Origin: Coenobita brevimanus
Taxonomy: Eukaryota; Arthropoda; Malacostraca; Decapoda; Coenobitidae
DNA: 64,000 nt
NCBI GenBank assembly: GCA_032717465.1
Contig: CM064715.1
Location: 41,043,659 to 41,107,658 of the forward strand
Reading direction: 5' to 3'
Position numbers and translations under genes: made by a program. Below are positions 1-10,397 of this stretch, one piece after another; position 1 is the stretch's first letter, and every line of letters starts with the position of its first letter. Under the pieces are notes generated by a model. The model saw only the letters and a list, made by a program, of their open reading frames with translations. It ran no database searches and was not told the DNA's origin.

Positions 1-715
1 GCAACCGTTGCCAACTTGGAGATATCCAAAACATGACAGAGTTTTCTTACACTGCATAATACTCTAAATTATTTAGCATACTAACTTTAATTAAATTACA
101 TAATTTAACAATCACTTAAATAAAACATCACAAAGGAAAAGAACATAAAAATTTAGGTACAAGTTACAAAATAACTACACTTACAAACAGCTGGCTAACT
201 GGCAACTCTGACTCGTACCGGAGCTACGACAAACATCAGGAATTCTCCAGAACAATCTAGTGGGCAATCCAGCTTCTGAACAATACATTTAAGATATTTC
301 ATTCCAAAGGGAGAGACCATGTCCCTTGTTTTGTTTTGAATTCTCGTCAGCTGAGAATAGGTCTCAGCTTCTAGATCTGGAGCTTCTAGGGAGAGAAGTA
401 TCCTGCATTGTGATTGGCGAAAGAGACCATCAGCTGAGCAGGGAAAATTTCACCCAAACACAGCAAATTTCCCCCGTCCTTAGCTTACGGTCACCGCACG
501 ATGATGGGAGAAATGTTAGCACATGAAGAAACACCGACCATCGTACAGAAACCATCGCAGCTGTGCCCTTAAAAATAAGATGACCTCAAAGGGAGGCGTT
601 AATACATCCTCCCCGTTCCTCCCCATACGAAATCTGGGGCAGAGTGATGACATCCTTCATATTCCCATGACTCCCATTGGTTGGTTGATTACAACACCCT
701 CCCCCTCCTTCCCCA
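1..715. other. Anonymous AT-rich sequence, no gene seen
   Basis: Open reading frames here are short, lack recognisable domains and show no splice-supported extension. The stretch lies downstream (minus-strand sense) of the last transporter exon that can be supported, so missing 3' exons or UTR of that gene could lie here or beyond the left edge. I could not recognise a twelfth transmembrane segment in it. Confidence 0.5.
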
Positions 716-1486
716 TTAACCCACCCCATCCCGGCAGAATTTTCACCAGTGATCTCCTCCAGTCCCAGATTTTTTTTTTCCTTTTTTTGTTAAAACCTCT
801 GCTTTTTATAAGAAACATCGAAAATTCATAGAGAAATTGCTAACCTGAGCTTCAAAATGCTGGTACGGGTGAGCATAACCTCACCTGGCACTGTTTTCTA
901 TGGGGCCCGGCTTCAGAGAAAACATATTCTATGGGAGGGATAACTATTACAAACCATTCAGATAATAGTTAGCTAATATTTATTTGGTACGAATTTATAT
1001 GTAGTACAAGAGTATACAGGTATTGGTTTTCACACAGTAATATAAGCAATATAAGCATTGTTTCACTCATCAAACACATCAACATACCCCACCCTTCTTG
1101 GCAACATTACGTGCTCATCAATTCTCATCGTTTGTTCTAACGCCAAGTAAACTTTGTCCTCCACATTGTCATCTATTGGGGAATCACTCCCACCTTGAAT
1201 TTCGTACCATGGCACAATGTCTTTACTGGCCAGGTCACTGGTAACAGGTGAGTTGCTGAGACAATGGTGTGCTGGGGGAGGAGCCCACACAGGGTAAGGC
1301 ATTGTCCCCACCTGGCCTCGGATAGAGGAAGGTGTCCTGCATATATGTACCAAAAATCACTCACAAAATTTGAAAAATGTGCAAATCATGGACCTTGCAA
1401 TTATAGCGCGTTTATAAATGTCAACGGGAGTCACAGTGACAAAACGTTCGGGCGCACATGTACGTCAGCAGGACACGGCGGCTTAA
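716..1486 (-). mobile_element. piggyBac-like non-autonomous element, copy 1 (771 bp, TTAA-flanked)
   Basis: The element is bounded by TTAA at 716-719 and 1483-1486. Read on the minus strand it begins TTAAGCCGCCGTGTCCTG and ends in TTAA, and it aligns along its whole length with the element at 51097-51872, whose insertion into a LINE is proven by an interrupted reading frame. TTAA target duplication is the hallmark of the piggyBac superfamily. The terminal repeats are imperfect beyond TTAACCC. A minus-strand ORF (1353-1063) ends in a segment, IDDNVEDKVYLALE followed by YVDVFDE and a stop, that is also conserved in the second copy. No DDD transposase domain is visible, so it is probably non-autonomous. 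Confidence 0.75.
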
Positions 1487-1747
1487 TCTCCTCCTCTTCC
1501 CATTTCTTATTGGTTATTTACCTGATTCCCTGATCCATATAAAGTGTATATATAGCTGCTCATTGTGCCTTTACTCAGTAACTTGACCAGGTACATAGTG
1601 AATGAGACGTTGTGTATACAAAAAATAACCTCTTCTGTTTTACTAATGCCTTTTGGTAGAGGTATAGTAGTATTAAACCAGGTGCAGATGTCTGCCATCA
1701 GAAAAGGTTACAAAGTACATTATTTGGAAGATCATAAACGCAGAAGT

Positions 1748-1749
<2 letters not shown>
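1487..1749. other. Spacer, nothing recognised
   Basis: Short AT-rich stretch between the piggyBac-like element and the first (TA)n array. No coding, RNA or repeat signal was identified. Confidence 0.4.

Positions 1750-1801
<52 letters not shown>
1750..1801. repeat. (TA)n microsatellite
   Basis: An uninterrupted AT dinucleotide run abutting an ATC-rich tail of the SINE that follows. The same order, (TA)n then (TCA)n then SINE body, recurs at 2943 and with LINE tails at 20818 and 40476. Confidence 0.95.
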
Positions 1802-1803
<2 letters not shown>

Positions 1804-2196
1804 TCATCATCATCCTCATCATCAGCCATTTGAGTATCCACTGCAGGATCGGCATATCCCAAGCGAAGTCAGGACGATACAGCCAATGTATCTCTACCAA
1901 GTGGCTTAGGCTTTCTGGTAGAGATTGTATGTAGGGTGAGAAGTGCTTGTAAGTGTAATTGTAGTGTTGGAGTGGCTTTGGATGTGTGTATTGTCTGTGA
2001 ACCAAGTGTAATCGGCCCGCACAAGCCTACTGGGTGCAAGCATACTTTACAGTATGCGACATTGGTTCAACCACAGCACCCCTTGTGTCTGCCAAGCAGT
2101 ACATTGCCAGGAAAATGCTCCCAAAGTTTATTACCCTGGCGGGGTGCGAACCCTCGCTCTCCAGTGTACGAAAAAGCACACTTTACCACTGAGGAT

Positions 2197-2198
<2 letters not shown>
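1802..2198 (-). mobile_element. tRNA-derived SINE, copy 1 (minus orientation)
   Basis: On the minus strand the head near 2198-2130 resembles a tRNA, with an A-box-like segment (CAGTGGTAAAGTGTGC) and a B-box-like segment (GAGGGTTCGCACCCCG). The body ends in CTGCAGTGGATACTCAAATGG followed by a (GAT)n tail at 1802-1830. A second copy lies at 2943-3328 and aligns from head to tail. Pol III internal promoters of this sort define tRNA-derived SINEs. The GAT tail resembles the 3' end of the RTE LINE at 18170-20817. Confidence 0.75.

Positions 2199-2260
<62 letters not shown>
2199..2260. repeat. (TA)n microsatellite
   Basis: Uninterrupted AT run between the tRNA-like head of one SINE and the (ATC)n tail of the next repeat. 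Confidence 0.95.
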
Positions 2261-2262
<2 letters not shown>

Positions 2263-2345
2263 TCATCATCATCAGCCATAACTAGTCCCCTGCCGGTAGG
2301 TGGGGGCACTTGCAATCCACTCACTTGATGTAGTGTCTGCCATTT
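2261..2345 (-). mobile_element. 3'-end fragment of an RTE/SINE-type repeat with (GAT)n tail
   Basis: On the minus strand the segment reads into TTGCAAGTGCCC, then GGCTGATGATGATGATG, the same type of 3' end seen in the RTE LINE at 20740-20800 and in the SINEs. Only the tail is recognisable. Confidence 0.5.
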
Positions 2346-2369
2346 CCTCTCCTCCATCCTTCTTTCCTT

Positions 2370-2505
2370 CCATCCTCTTCTGTCATTCTTTCCTTCATTC
2401 TTTCCTCGTCCTTCTGCCTACGGGTGACTTTACACTCCCTCTTCTGCATTTCTTTCCTTCATTCTTTCCTCTTACTTCTGCCTGTGGGTTACTCTACACT
2501 GAGTG
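2370..2505. repeat. Pyrimidine-rich tandem duplication, two units of about 65 bp
   Basis: The unit TTCTTTCCTTCATTCTTTCC followed by a CTTCTGCCT(A/G)(C/T)GGGT segment and a (T/C)ACACT end occurs twice in direct order (about 2376-2440 and 2441-2505) with several substitutions. Confidence 0.7.
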
Positions 2506-2512
2506 ACAAGCC

Positions 2513-2543
2513 AAATGGTTTCCTGTACACCAGGAAACCATTT
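2513..2543. repeat. Perfect inverted repeat (13-bp arms, 5-nt loop)
   Basis: AAATGGTTTCCTG (2513-2525) is followed by TACAC and then by its exact reverse complement CAGGAAACCATTT (2531-2543). No poly-T run or gene end is next to it, so it is not annotated as a terminator. Confidence 0.85.
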
Positions 2544-2576
2544 ACTAAGCTGGGTGGTAACCATATAACCAAATTT

Positions 2577-2789
2577 TGGTGCCCGGTGGTTTAGTGGGTA
2601 ATTATGGCACTCCAGTCGGACTGAGCTAGTGTAGGTTTATATCCAAGGGATGGTTGAGGTTTATTGCTCACTTAATGCCAATCAGGGATAAGTGAGGCTG
2701 GTCACTCTCATCTTACATGTCAGGACCAACTTGCCTAGCCCCGGGCTTCTACGCTCCTCATGGGGCAACATAGGATTGGATGATGGGTA
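2577..2789 (+). mobile_element. Second tRNA-derived SINE family (plus orientation)
   Basis: The start resembles a tRNA 5' half (GCCCGGTGGTTTAGTGGGTA) with a B-box-like GTAGGTTTATATCC about 50 bp later. The body runs into the (TA)n array at 2790. It differs in sequence from the SINEs at 1802 and 2943. With the SINE at 2943 it forms a tail-to-tail pair sharing one (TA)n array. Confidence 0.6.
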
Positions 2790-2942
<153 letters not shown>

Positions 2943-3324
2943 TCATCATCATCAGCCGTTTGAGTATCCACTGCAGGACCGGCCTATCCCGACCGAAGTC
3001 GGGACGATACAGCCAATGTATCTCTACCAAGTGGCTTAGGCTGTCTAGTAGAGATTGTATGTAGGGTGAGAAGTGCTTGTAATCATAATTGTAGTGTTGG
3101 AGTGGCTTTGGATGCGTGTGTAGTCTGTGAATCAAGTGTAATCGGCCCGCGCAAGCCGACTGGGTGCAAGCATACTTTATAGTAAGCGACACTGGTTCAA
3201 CCACAGCACCCCTGGTGTCCGCCAATGTAGTACGTGGCTGGGTGAACACTCCCAAAGTTTATTACCCTGGCGGGGCGCGAACCCTGGCTCACCCGTGTAC
3301 GAAACGCACACTCTACCACTGAGG

Positions 3325-3328
<4 letters not shown>
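2943..3328 (-). mobile_element. tRNA-derived SINE, copy 2 (minus orientation)
   Basis: It aligns throughout with the copy at 1802-2198. On the minus strand the head reads GCCTCAGTGGTAGAGTGTGC (A-box-like), then CAGGGTTCGCGCCCCG (B-box-like). The body ends CTGCAGTGGATACTCAAACGG and a (GAT)n tail. The anticodon arm is not tRNA-like enough to be a working tRNA, which supports a SINE rather than a tRNA gene. Confidence 0.8.

Positions 3329-3405
<77 letters not shown>
3329..3405. repeat. (TA)n microsatellite
   Basis: Uninterrupted AT run at the head side of the SINE. Confidence 0.95.
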
Positions 3406-3408
<3 letters not shown>

Positions 3409-3479
3409 TTGGCAGTGTTAATTAATTGTACGGTCTTTTTCTGCTCTTGTTAAACAGTCTCGGAAAAGGCATACAGTAT

Positions 3480-3700
3480 ATCCACCGACGCCAATAAAAT
3501 ATGATGATTTATTCCAGCATCCGGATCTGAATCCACAACCACCTCAAACTCTTCCTTGAGCTCATGCCCACCTATCCAGTAGATTTCATTGAAATCCGAT
3601 AACATCTTTTTGAGGTCTTGCCCACAAACAGACTGACATGGGTGAATACGGAACTTCCTCCAATTTTGTTTGCGGAAGTAAAATAAGGGGGAAAATATAC
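3480..3700. repeat. Probable old interspersed repeat fragment
   Basis: The phrase TTTCATTGAAATCCGATAAC followed by a TTGAGGTCTTGCCCACAAACAG segment is a familiar type of repeat end in marine invertebrate genomes. A weaker version of the same motif order (TTCCATTCAAATCAGTCAAA) precedes the (CA)n array at 38012. Boundaries are not defined. Confidence 0.35.
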
Positions 3701-3722
3701 AATGTGATAAAGGTCTACTGAC

Positions 3723-3781
3723 CTTTTGTTGGACCCAAAGTCAAGAATACTGAGAATAACAGTCCATTGATGGGCAGAGTA
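3723..3781 (-). other. Cryptic or alternative exon resembling the 3' end of exon 4
   Basis: On the minus strand a long T-run plus ACAG (acceptor) precedes 59 bp that end in AAAAG followed by GTCAGT (donor). The last part closely matches the end of exon 4: TTGACTTTGGG, then a donor GGTCAGT, with about 27 of 33 positions identical by eye. The residues LPINGLL and LTLGP mirror LSITGLM and LTLGP of exon 4. Joined in phase after exon 4 it reads about 13 codons and then TGA, so inclusion would truncate the transporter. It may be a partial exon duplication, a poison exon or a dead copy. Confidence 0.45.
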
Positions 3782-3838
3782 CTGTAAAAAAAAAAAATAA
3801 TAAAAATAATAAGGTGGACTGAATAATGGTACACTGAC

Positions 3839-4030
3839 CTATTAATGGGCCCAAAGTCAAGTAGGAAACTGCAGCCATCAACCCAGTGATGCTTAGTGCG
3901 GGAAGCAGCAAGGTCAGACCCAGTTCGTCCACCATCAGCAGACCGTATAGTCCCATGGCCAGACCGAAGCCAACGCCACACAGCGCCATGCTTACTACCT
4001 TACCAGTCAGACTGTCCACCATGCTGAACC
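3839..4030 (-). CDS. SLC16 / monocarboxylate-transporter-like, exon 4 (TM10-11)
   Basis: The exon runs from an acceptor (TTGCAG before 4030) to a donor (GTCAGT after 3839) and is 192 nt, phase 1 on both sides. It supplies about residues 365-429: a short loop (FSMVDSLTGK), a hydrophobic segment VVSMALCGVGFGLAMGLYGL, the loop MVDELGL, and a second segment ending in LTLGPLIG, which matches the GPP(L/I)AG region after TM11 of SLC16 proteins. It joins exon 3 across about 17.9 kb with the split glycine codon restored. The remaining TM12 and C-terminal tail are not identified, so the gene probably continues past the left edge. The substrate cannot be deduced. Confidence 0.8.
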
Positions 4031-4171
4031 CTGCAACATCCCTCGTATTATCTCCAAACTAAGAATTATCTCGGACCTCACACGGTGATAGTCACAGTTA
4101 GAAATTACTCTTTGTGAAGTTAATGCATATATGGAAGGATCACTTAAACTTATTTAAACAACAGTTTAAAC

Positions 4172-4207
<36 letters not shown>

Positions 4208-4737
4208 TGATATTTTATGTATTGTGGATCTGTAAATTTTTAAAAATATTATCTAATGACATTCATGCGATTTTGCTCAGATTTATAAGGCTAAATGTAG
4301 TCATCTGAATGAACAAATGGCAAACAGAATATTGTGTAGGTGTAAAATTAAAGCTTTCAGGACATAAAAGTGCTATTTTTAACAAATAAAGGTTAATGAA
4401 ACTGATCGATGGTTGCTTTCACCATTTGTGAACAGTTTCATGAGCTTAACAGTGACACCAGTACTGCCACCAAGGGAATTAAAATCAGTCCAAAAATAGG
4501 GACAAAATTAGAATTTAATGTATGAAAACCTTAGTTCCGAGAAAATGGCGTCACAGTTTATTCATTACTAATATAAGGAGGAGTAAGGAATCCTGCAATG
4601 TTAGTGGTCTTCGCAAGTAATAAAATCTTACCTCTTGGATATTATTTAAGTATTACTTCATCGACTAAGTTTTACTTTTACGAGAAACAGGAAGCATCCT
4701 TTGTTCTCATTATATTCAATACTTTTAGTCACGTTAC
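4031..4737. other. Intronic sequence, no gene; short (TA)n at about 4171-4205
   Basis: Left end of the large third intron of the transporter. Apart from one AT run and general AT richness nothing was recognised. Confidence 0.5.
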
Positions 4738-5030
4738 CACTTTTTTTTATGCGAGGAGGAAGGAACCAAAGGCTGAGCCCGCAAAACAGTTTCTTCCAAG
4801 AAAAAAAAAAAAAAAAAAACAGAGCCAAATTCAAGATCCATTCATTTCGAGATGCCTGGACACACTGCGTTTGAAAGACTGGAGATCATAGGAAGTAGGA
4901 AATACAGTTCCAGAGTTGACATGCTGTATAAATGAAGGACTGGGAGTAACGGTTAACTCTTGCATTAGAGAGGTGGACAAAAAAGAGATGAGAGTTTGTT
5001 GCTAGACGGATGCTACGCACCCGTCGTAGA
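4738..5030 (-). mobile_element. LINE-C 3'-end fragment (jockey/CR1-like)
   Basis: On the minus strand this matches the end of the longer LINE-C copy at 30680-30955: the TAGCAACAAACTCTCATC phrase, the AGTGTGTCCAGGCATCTCGAAATG type segment, the GGAACCAAAGGC segment in reverse complement, and an A-rich tail (the 4801-4819 A-run on the plus strand lies inside the match). It is 5' truncated, as is typical of LINE copies, and sits in intron 3 of the transporter. Confidence 0.75.
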
Positions 5031-6290
5031 GGTGTTTCAGGTGCAATGTCTGCTCCAGGAGTTTCCTTCTCTGTACACGTGGTTTTTAGATAATTACCAT
5101 TTCCCTGATATTATCCCAGTAATTTACACTCTTGATGATTTCTGAAGATTTTGCCAGCGGCCTTCGATAAGTGTCCATCTGATAGCGTTTTGTATATTAA
5201 GGTTGCCTGTGCAACAACAAAATCAAAGAAAGAATCCCGAAAAACTCGGATAATGACTTATGATAAATGTCGTTTACATAAACTGGCAAAGCATGTCAGT
5301 TGCGGAATATTAATTTAAATACCTCGACAATAAAGATAATAAAATTTACCTGTCATTCCACACTCAGACTTACACATATTATTGCCAAAAGATGGAACCT
5401 GTACCCCATGGTGTCAACTCATTTCACGAGGATTGTCGATTCTCGGTTCAGAAAGCTGAGTTTTGTCCTCAGCCTGTTAATGATAAATCTTATCGATCGA
5501 TGATTTTAATCTTACCGGGGCAACAACTAACCTCGGTGATCAATCAGTGTCTTGCAAGGCTCTCAGATTAGCAGAATGCTCATTATCACGCTAAGTACTA
5601 TATACTGTAGACACTCAGTCTTTCCTGTCCAACATAAATGGAAAATGTAGGTTACACCTCTTTTTATTTTTCAGGAAAAAATAAATAAACTAATTGTCCC
5701 TGAGTTATGTTCAAAATAAAAAATGGTTAGCTGAAAATAATGTAGATGTTTGCTGTGAAGCTCGTCAGTTCTGTCATCCCTGACTCCCCAGGACTTTACC
5801 CATGTCTTACAATGGCCCCCTTAAGACAAAGGTTGGCACTCGTGTGTTCACTTCTTATGGCCTGTACCCATCATACCTACCATCTTAACCACATTATAAG
5901 CCATTAAAATGTTTCAGAGGTGATTATATAAGGCAAAAAATTTGCATGATATGTTAGCAGAAATAGTGTGCGTAATAAGGATGGCAATGTGTTAGGACAA
6001 AGTGATGATCCTTATAATCTGTGTTATGGAGGTTGGGGGTATCCAAAAGAGTGGCAATGGGAATGGAACTTGATTGAGGCTCCTAACTATATTCCACCAG
6101 TTAACAGTATAAATGTTAAGACAATAAATCTTCACATACCACCACCTCATCATGCCCTCCTGCGTATACCCCATCCTTCACTGCAGTTGAAAACATTTCT
6201 AAAACGAAAAAAAAAAAAAAAAAAAAAGCATTCGGGAGCCAAATGCAAATCGCCTGCCAAAATATTTTCTTAGCCAAGGTACAAGCTACC
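5031..6290. other. Intronic sequence, nothing recognised
   Basis: No ORF above about 100 codons, no domain and no inverted repeat were noticed. A poly-A run occurs at 6209-6227. Confidence 0.45.
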
Positions 6291-6509
6291 TACAAGCCAA
6301 ATTTGATGAAAATTTGCAAAACTCTGCAGAATTCAATCACCGCAATTCACAAATACAGTAGTCAGCCCTTATTTAAAAATATATGGCGGCTGCCATTTGA
6401 TTGTCTTTAATTAACTCATCAAAAGTGACAGGCTTCTGCACATCCACATACTTGCTATTTCCTGAAAGTTTAGTGAAAATTCGTCCACAACACTTCGAGA
6501 TATTTTGGC

Positions 6510-6562
<53 letters not shown>
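6291..6562. repeat. Interspersed repeat end leading into a (CA)n microsatellite (6509-6562)
   Basis: A TTAGTGAAAATTCGTCCACA segment followed by TTCGAGATATTTTGGCAA directly precedes a pure CA run. A similar order of phrases precedes the CA run at 38012, suggesting that the microsatellite grew from the 3' end of a dispersed repeat. Confidence 0.55.
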
Positions 6563-6565
<3 letters not shown>

Positions 6566-6567
<2 letters not shown>

Positions 6568-6886
6568 CAGTCTCTCCGTGTAACTCCACATGTTCCTCTC
6601 AAATACAGTAACTCATTTCCTCTTCTCTTACTCTTGACTTAGGTCCTTCCGAAAAGGTCCAAGCTTCATTTCCATACGTTAAACTTATCACAGTTCTGTC
6701 ATGCAACAACTTTTTTACTTCCATGCTCACTTCCCTATTTCTTATCACTTAAAAAAAAAAAAAAAAAAAAAAGCAACCTTTCTTGCAAGTTGTACCCTTT
6801 CAAGCACTTCATTCTCCAAACTTCCATCCTTATGCATCACTCTACCCAAGTGCTTAAATGCACTCACACTTTCCGTTTCTTAAACA
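6566..6886 (-). mobile_element. LINE-A (RTE-like) copy 1, 3' part
   Basis: On the minus strand this matches the LINE-A coding region between the FKYLGSVM and RGACGVTWRDR motifs, as seen intact at 31483-32804. An A-run (6751-6772 region) has been added. The match stops at 6886 where LINE-B starts and resumes at about 8876 in the same orientation and order, so the two pieces belong to one interrupted copy. Confidence 0.7.
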
Positions 6887-7144
6887 AAAGCTGGACACAC
6901 TGCACAATTCGGGCTATCAGGAAATACAACGCCACAAACAAGATCACACAACAGCCCGACACCCCGATACCAGAATATAAAGAACCCCCCCCCCCGTGGA
7001 CCCTCCCCCCATACAGACTCCTCACCCCCAAAGTCACAGGAAAAAAAAACACTCTCCCACAACAACTACGCCAAGAAGCACTATGTATCGGTACACGGCT
7101 AGCACTAAATATCGTGCCACCGCTAGCACCAATAAATATTATGT

Positions 7145-7804
7145 GTTCTGCTGTTTTAGTATAACTAGACCACCGTGTTGGATCGACGACACTGTCTGTA
7201 GTACACGTCAGCTACTCGCCGTCACTGCCCGACACTTCCCAGCAAAGGTCCTCTGCCACGAGAAGGTGGAAGCTGGTCTGTTATTATGTGGTAGCGTAAG
7301 GTGACAGAAATGAGCAGATTAAATCTCTCTTTATTGGGTACAGAATAATATAACTGCGACCCGAGAGATATGTAAGAGCGATACCACCTCCCTTTATAAC
7401 TATAAAACGGCTTCTGACGCTGTACACTCACCGAGCCGACTAGGGCGCGGTGCTGAGGTCAGCTAAAAAGTGAGGTGCCGAGCATTTACATATACTCTGG
7501 GCTTATGCAAAAAGTAGAGATAAATGACAACTCTACTAGCACATTATACACCTCTATAAAATGGCATTAAGTACATTCACATATGCCAACATAATAAATG
7601 GTTCCCCAGGATTTTACACTTACGCACTATTCAGATATCTTTTCACTTCTCCTAACCTTCATTTTATAATTGAAACAGGGTGGCACTTATGGTCTGCCAT
7701 CCACCTTCTTTCTATACCACAGCTAACAGCGAAATGATATTTGGTTGTTCATCATTCACACTTCATTACACACTGTTAATTATGACTAAACAGCTTTAAA
7801 AATT
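7145..7804. mobile_element. 660-bp insert in LINE-B with 7-bp target duplication
   Basis: ATTATGT occurs at 7138-7144 and again at 7805-7811. Removing the sequence between them joins the upstream LINE-B frame (LAPIN) to the RNase H frame (YNFIWKKMLTPEQ) without a shift, leaving one TGA in between. On the minus strand the insert contains an ACCCAATAAAG segment resembling a polyadenylation signal. No ORF of note and no TG...CA or inverted ends were found, so its class is unknown; a short retroelement or processed copy is likely. Confidence 0.55.
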
Positions 7805-7846
7805 ATTATGTACAATGTGTGATACTACAACTTCATATGGAAAAAG

Positions 7847-8794
7847 ATGTTGACACCAGAACAACTAGAAAGAATCGCGACTATCACAGACCGAAACACA
7901 GTCAACAACTATACAGACGGTTCAATAGAACAACCAAAAGCTGCAGCTGCATTCATCAGCAATGGGAAAGAATTCGCCGCCAGGATCTCTAACGGAGCAT
8001 CCACCCCGCAAGCAGAACTAGTAGCCATTGCGGAGGCGCTATCAGACGCCAACACAACAACTACACAAACGCACATAAACATACACACAGACTCACTCTC
8101 CGCCATACAAACACTACGCGGACACAAACACCGCAACAACAGACACATCAACTCCACAATAAACAACACAGCAGACAACATTGCACAAACAGGCAGAACA
8201 ATCACGATACACTGGATTCCCAGCCATGTAAACATACACGACAATGAAAGAGCAGACCGTGTAGCCAAACACGCCCTTACACACCCACAGATAGATATAC
8301 ACGTACCACCGACCATAACACAGACAAAACACGACATAAGAACAATAACACCCACTCTCACAAAACAAGAACATGAATATCATGTCAACCAAGGCTCCAC
8401 TTCCGCCATCTGGTACGCCAGTGCAACAAAATACAAACAAATACCGCTACTCACATATACACTCAACAGACCTCTCACCTACATACACCGCCTCCTCCTC
8501 GGCTACTTATCACGAGATCAAGTGATCAACAACATCAGGAACGCACCCTGCAGCTACTGTGGAACAGACGCTCCCTTCCCCCTTCTACACTGCATCATTA
8601 AATGCAGAGCGACAGCCACCATCAGAGGTGGCGCCGCTTACCCAGACCCCGATATAACACCCACCTCCCCTCTTGCCACACCTGTTCAAACACTAAGCAA
8701 CTTAGTCACCTCCACTGTCCACAACGCCATATCCAACATCCCGCATCTTTTAATCAACCTAGTCAATCCAAACCTCCTCCGATGTAACAATTAA
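7847..8794 (+). pseudogene. RNase H domain and C-terminal region of LINE-B
   Basis: The frame is open for 315 codons. It starts near MLTPEQLERIATITDRN, continues with YTDGSI (first catalytic aspartate), AELVAIAEAL (glutamate), INIHTDSLSAI (second aspartate) and WIPSHVNIHDNERAD (histidine and final aspartate), so the type I RNase H active-site series is complete. A zinc-binding-like C-x2-C...H...C stretch (CSYCGTD, LLHCIIKC) follows near residues 225-247. In I-group LINEs this domain sits downstream of RT and trims RNA during reverse transcription. The copy is 5' truncated and cannot be an autonomous gene. Confidence 0.75.
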
Positions 8795-8875
8795 ACGAAT
8801 ATTACCGCACTGGGCTACGAGGTGACCCAGCCCCCCCACTTCTCTAACAGGGGGGGGAATCAATTACTGCTACTA

Positions 8876-9295
8876 CTATCGCACATCACAGTACATTCAG
8901 TGACTTCATATTTCTCGAAGACCATAACTTTACTCTTCCCTACATTCACCTTAAGACTGCGTTTCTTACACAATCTCCCAGACTCATTCACCAAGCCTTG
9001 CAGTTCCCCTTCATCTTCACTCAACAATACAGTATTATCTGCAAACAACAGTACAGGAAGTTCCAAACGCTGCCCTCTCACTTTAGGGCAGCTCTAACAT
9101 CCACTACCCTACCATGTATCTCTTTTATAACCCCATCCATGTATAGACAGAACAACCATGGAGACATGACACATCCCTGTTTCAATCACGCATTCAGACA
9201 GACCAAATCACTCAGTTCACTACCCACACGCACTGCAGCCTTAGCACCCTCATACATACTCGTCACGGCATTCAGCAACTTCCTGTTTACTCCAA
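8876..9295 (-). mobile_element. LINE-A copy 1, 5' part (RT palm)
   Basis: On the minus strand this encodes the LINE-A reverse transcriptase palm with a defective LLFADNTVLL (FADD motif changed to FADN), preceded by degraded MDGVIKE and SLKVGL-type segments. It continues the copy at 6566-6886 across LINE-B. It stops at about 9295 where LINE-C sequence begins. Confidence 0.7.
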
Positions 9296-10397
9296 CTTAG
9301 ACAATTCCGAAGCTGTTCCTCTATCACTTCCCCCCTCTGACTTCCTCATGGCTGACATTAAAAAATCTTCATTTAATGTATTTTCTGCCATCACTGGCCC
9401 AGTATTAACAAGGGATATAGACTTTGGGGGGTCCCTCTCGTTCTCCTCAAAAACTGTGCTTCTGTGCTTACATCCTGCCAAGGTAAACTCTTTTATCTTT
9501 GACAACTTGTACCTTTCCTTCTTGTTGGAAGTTTGCTGTAATTCAGCCTGTCCCAAAGAAAGGTGACCATTCTCATCCCTCTTACTATCGGTCAATTGCT
9601 TTAACATTTTGTATTTCTAATGTTTTTTAATCTATTCTTAACAAAAAATAAAATAAAATTTAAAGCATCTTTCCTGTCACAACCTTCTTTCCGATCGTCA
9701 GTATGGGTTCCACGAGAGGAGCTCCACTGGCGATCATCTCACCTATATTTCAGACTCCTGGTCATCCTCCATTCGGGACTTTGGCAAAAGCTTTGCCATT
9801 GCACTTGACATCCCAAAGGCTTTCGATTGAATCTGGCATAATTTTTTAATTTCCAAACTGCCCTCTTACAGTTTCTAACCTTCTGTCTGTGCCTTGATCT
9901 CCAGCTTTCATTCTGGCCGTACTATAACTGCTGTTGCAGACGGTCACCGTTCTTCTCCGGGAGCTGTCAATAGTAGTGTTCCTCAGAGCTCTGTCCAAAC
10001 ACCAACTGACTTCCTTTTATTCATCAGTGACATCTAACTCTATCCACTCGTACACTGATGACCACTTTTCACTTTCCATTCGCTTCTCACAGCACCCATC
10101 TTAGCAGTAACTTCTACGAACAAGGGATGAGGCTATGGCACGCCTAATATCTGAACTGGCTTATATCTCTGATTGCGGTAGAAGTAATCTTGTTGTTTAT
10201 AATGCATCAAAAACTCAGTTAATACATCTCAACCCATCAAAAACTTCCACAGTGGTACCCTCTAATTTTTAACAACATCCAGCTCATTCCTGCATCATCA
10301 TTAAACATGTGGTTTCAGTCTCTCGGGATCATGTTATCTCTCTTGTAAAATCTGCTTCCAAGAGGATAGGTGTGCTAAGCCGACTCCATGCCTAAAC
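9296..10397 (+). mobile_element. LINE-C copy 2, first segment (jockey/CR1-like RT remnant)
   Basis: The plus strand matches 29485-30440 of the longer LINE-C copy: DFLMADIKKSSFNVFSAITG, then broken remnants of the RT (STGDHLTYISDSW, the DIPKAFD region, and YTDD in place of YADD). Many stops and small indels make it a decayed copy. It ends at the 8-bp direct repeat GCCTAAAC (10390-10397) created by the hAT element. Confidence 0.75.

Larger units (their letters stand above)
6887..8875 (+). mobile_element. LINE-B: I-group non-LTR retrotransposon 3' half, inserted in LINE-A
   Basis: The plus strand encodes a piece of the region before RNase H (RAIRKYNATNKITQQPDTP, PPPWTLPPYRLLTP), then an RNase H domain, then a 3' UTR ending in a short TAC-type repeat near 8866-8873. 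LINE-A sequence flanks it on both sides. It is 5' truncated and lacks endonuclease and RT. It is itself interrupted at 7145-7804. The clade (I, Nimb, Ingi or related) is inferred only from the presence of RNase H. Confidence 0.65.

Noticed and set aside
7909..8361. A 150-codon Cys/Val-rich minus-strand frame
   Set aside because: It is antisense to the LINE-B RNase H domain, whose catalytic residues are clear in the plus frame.
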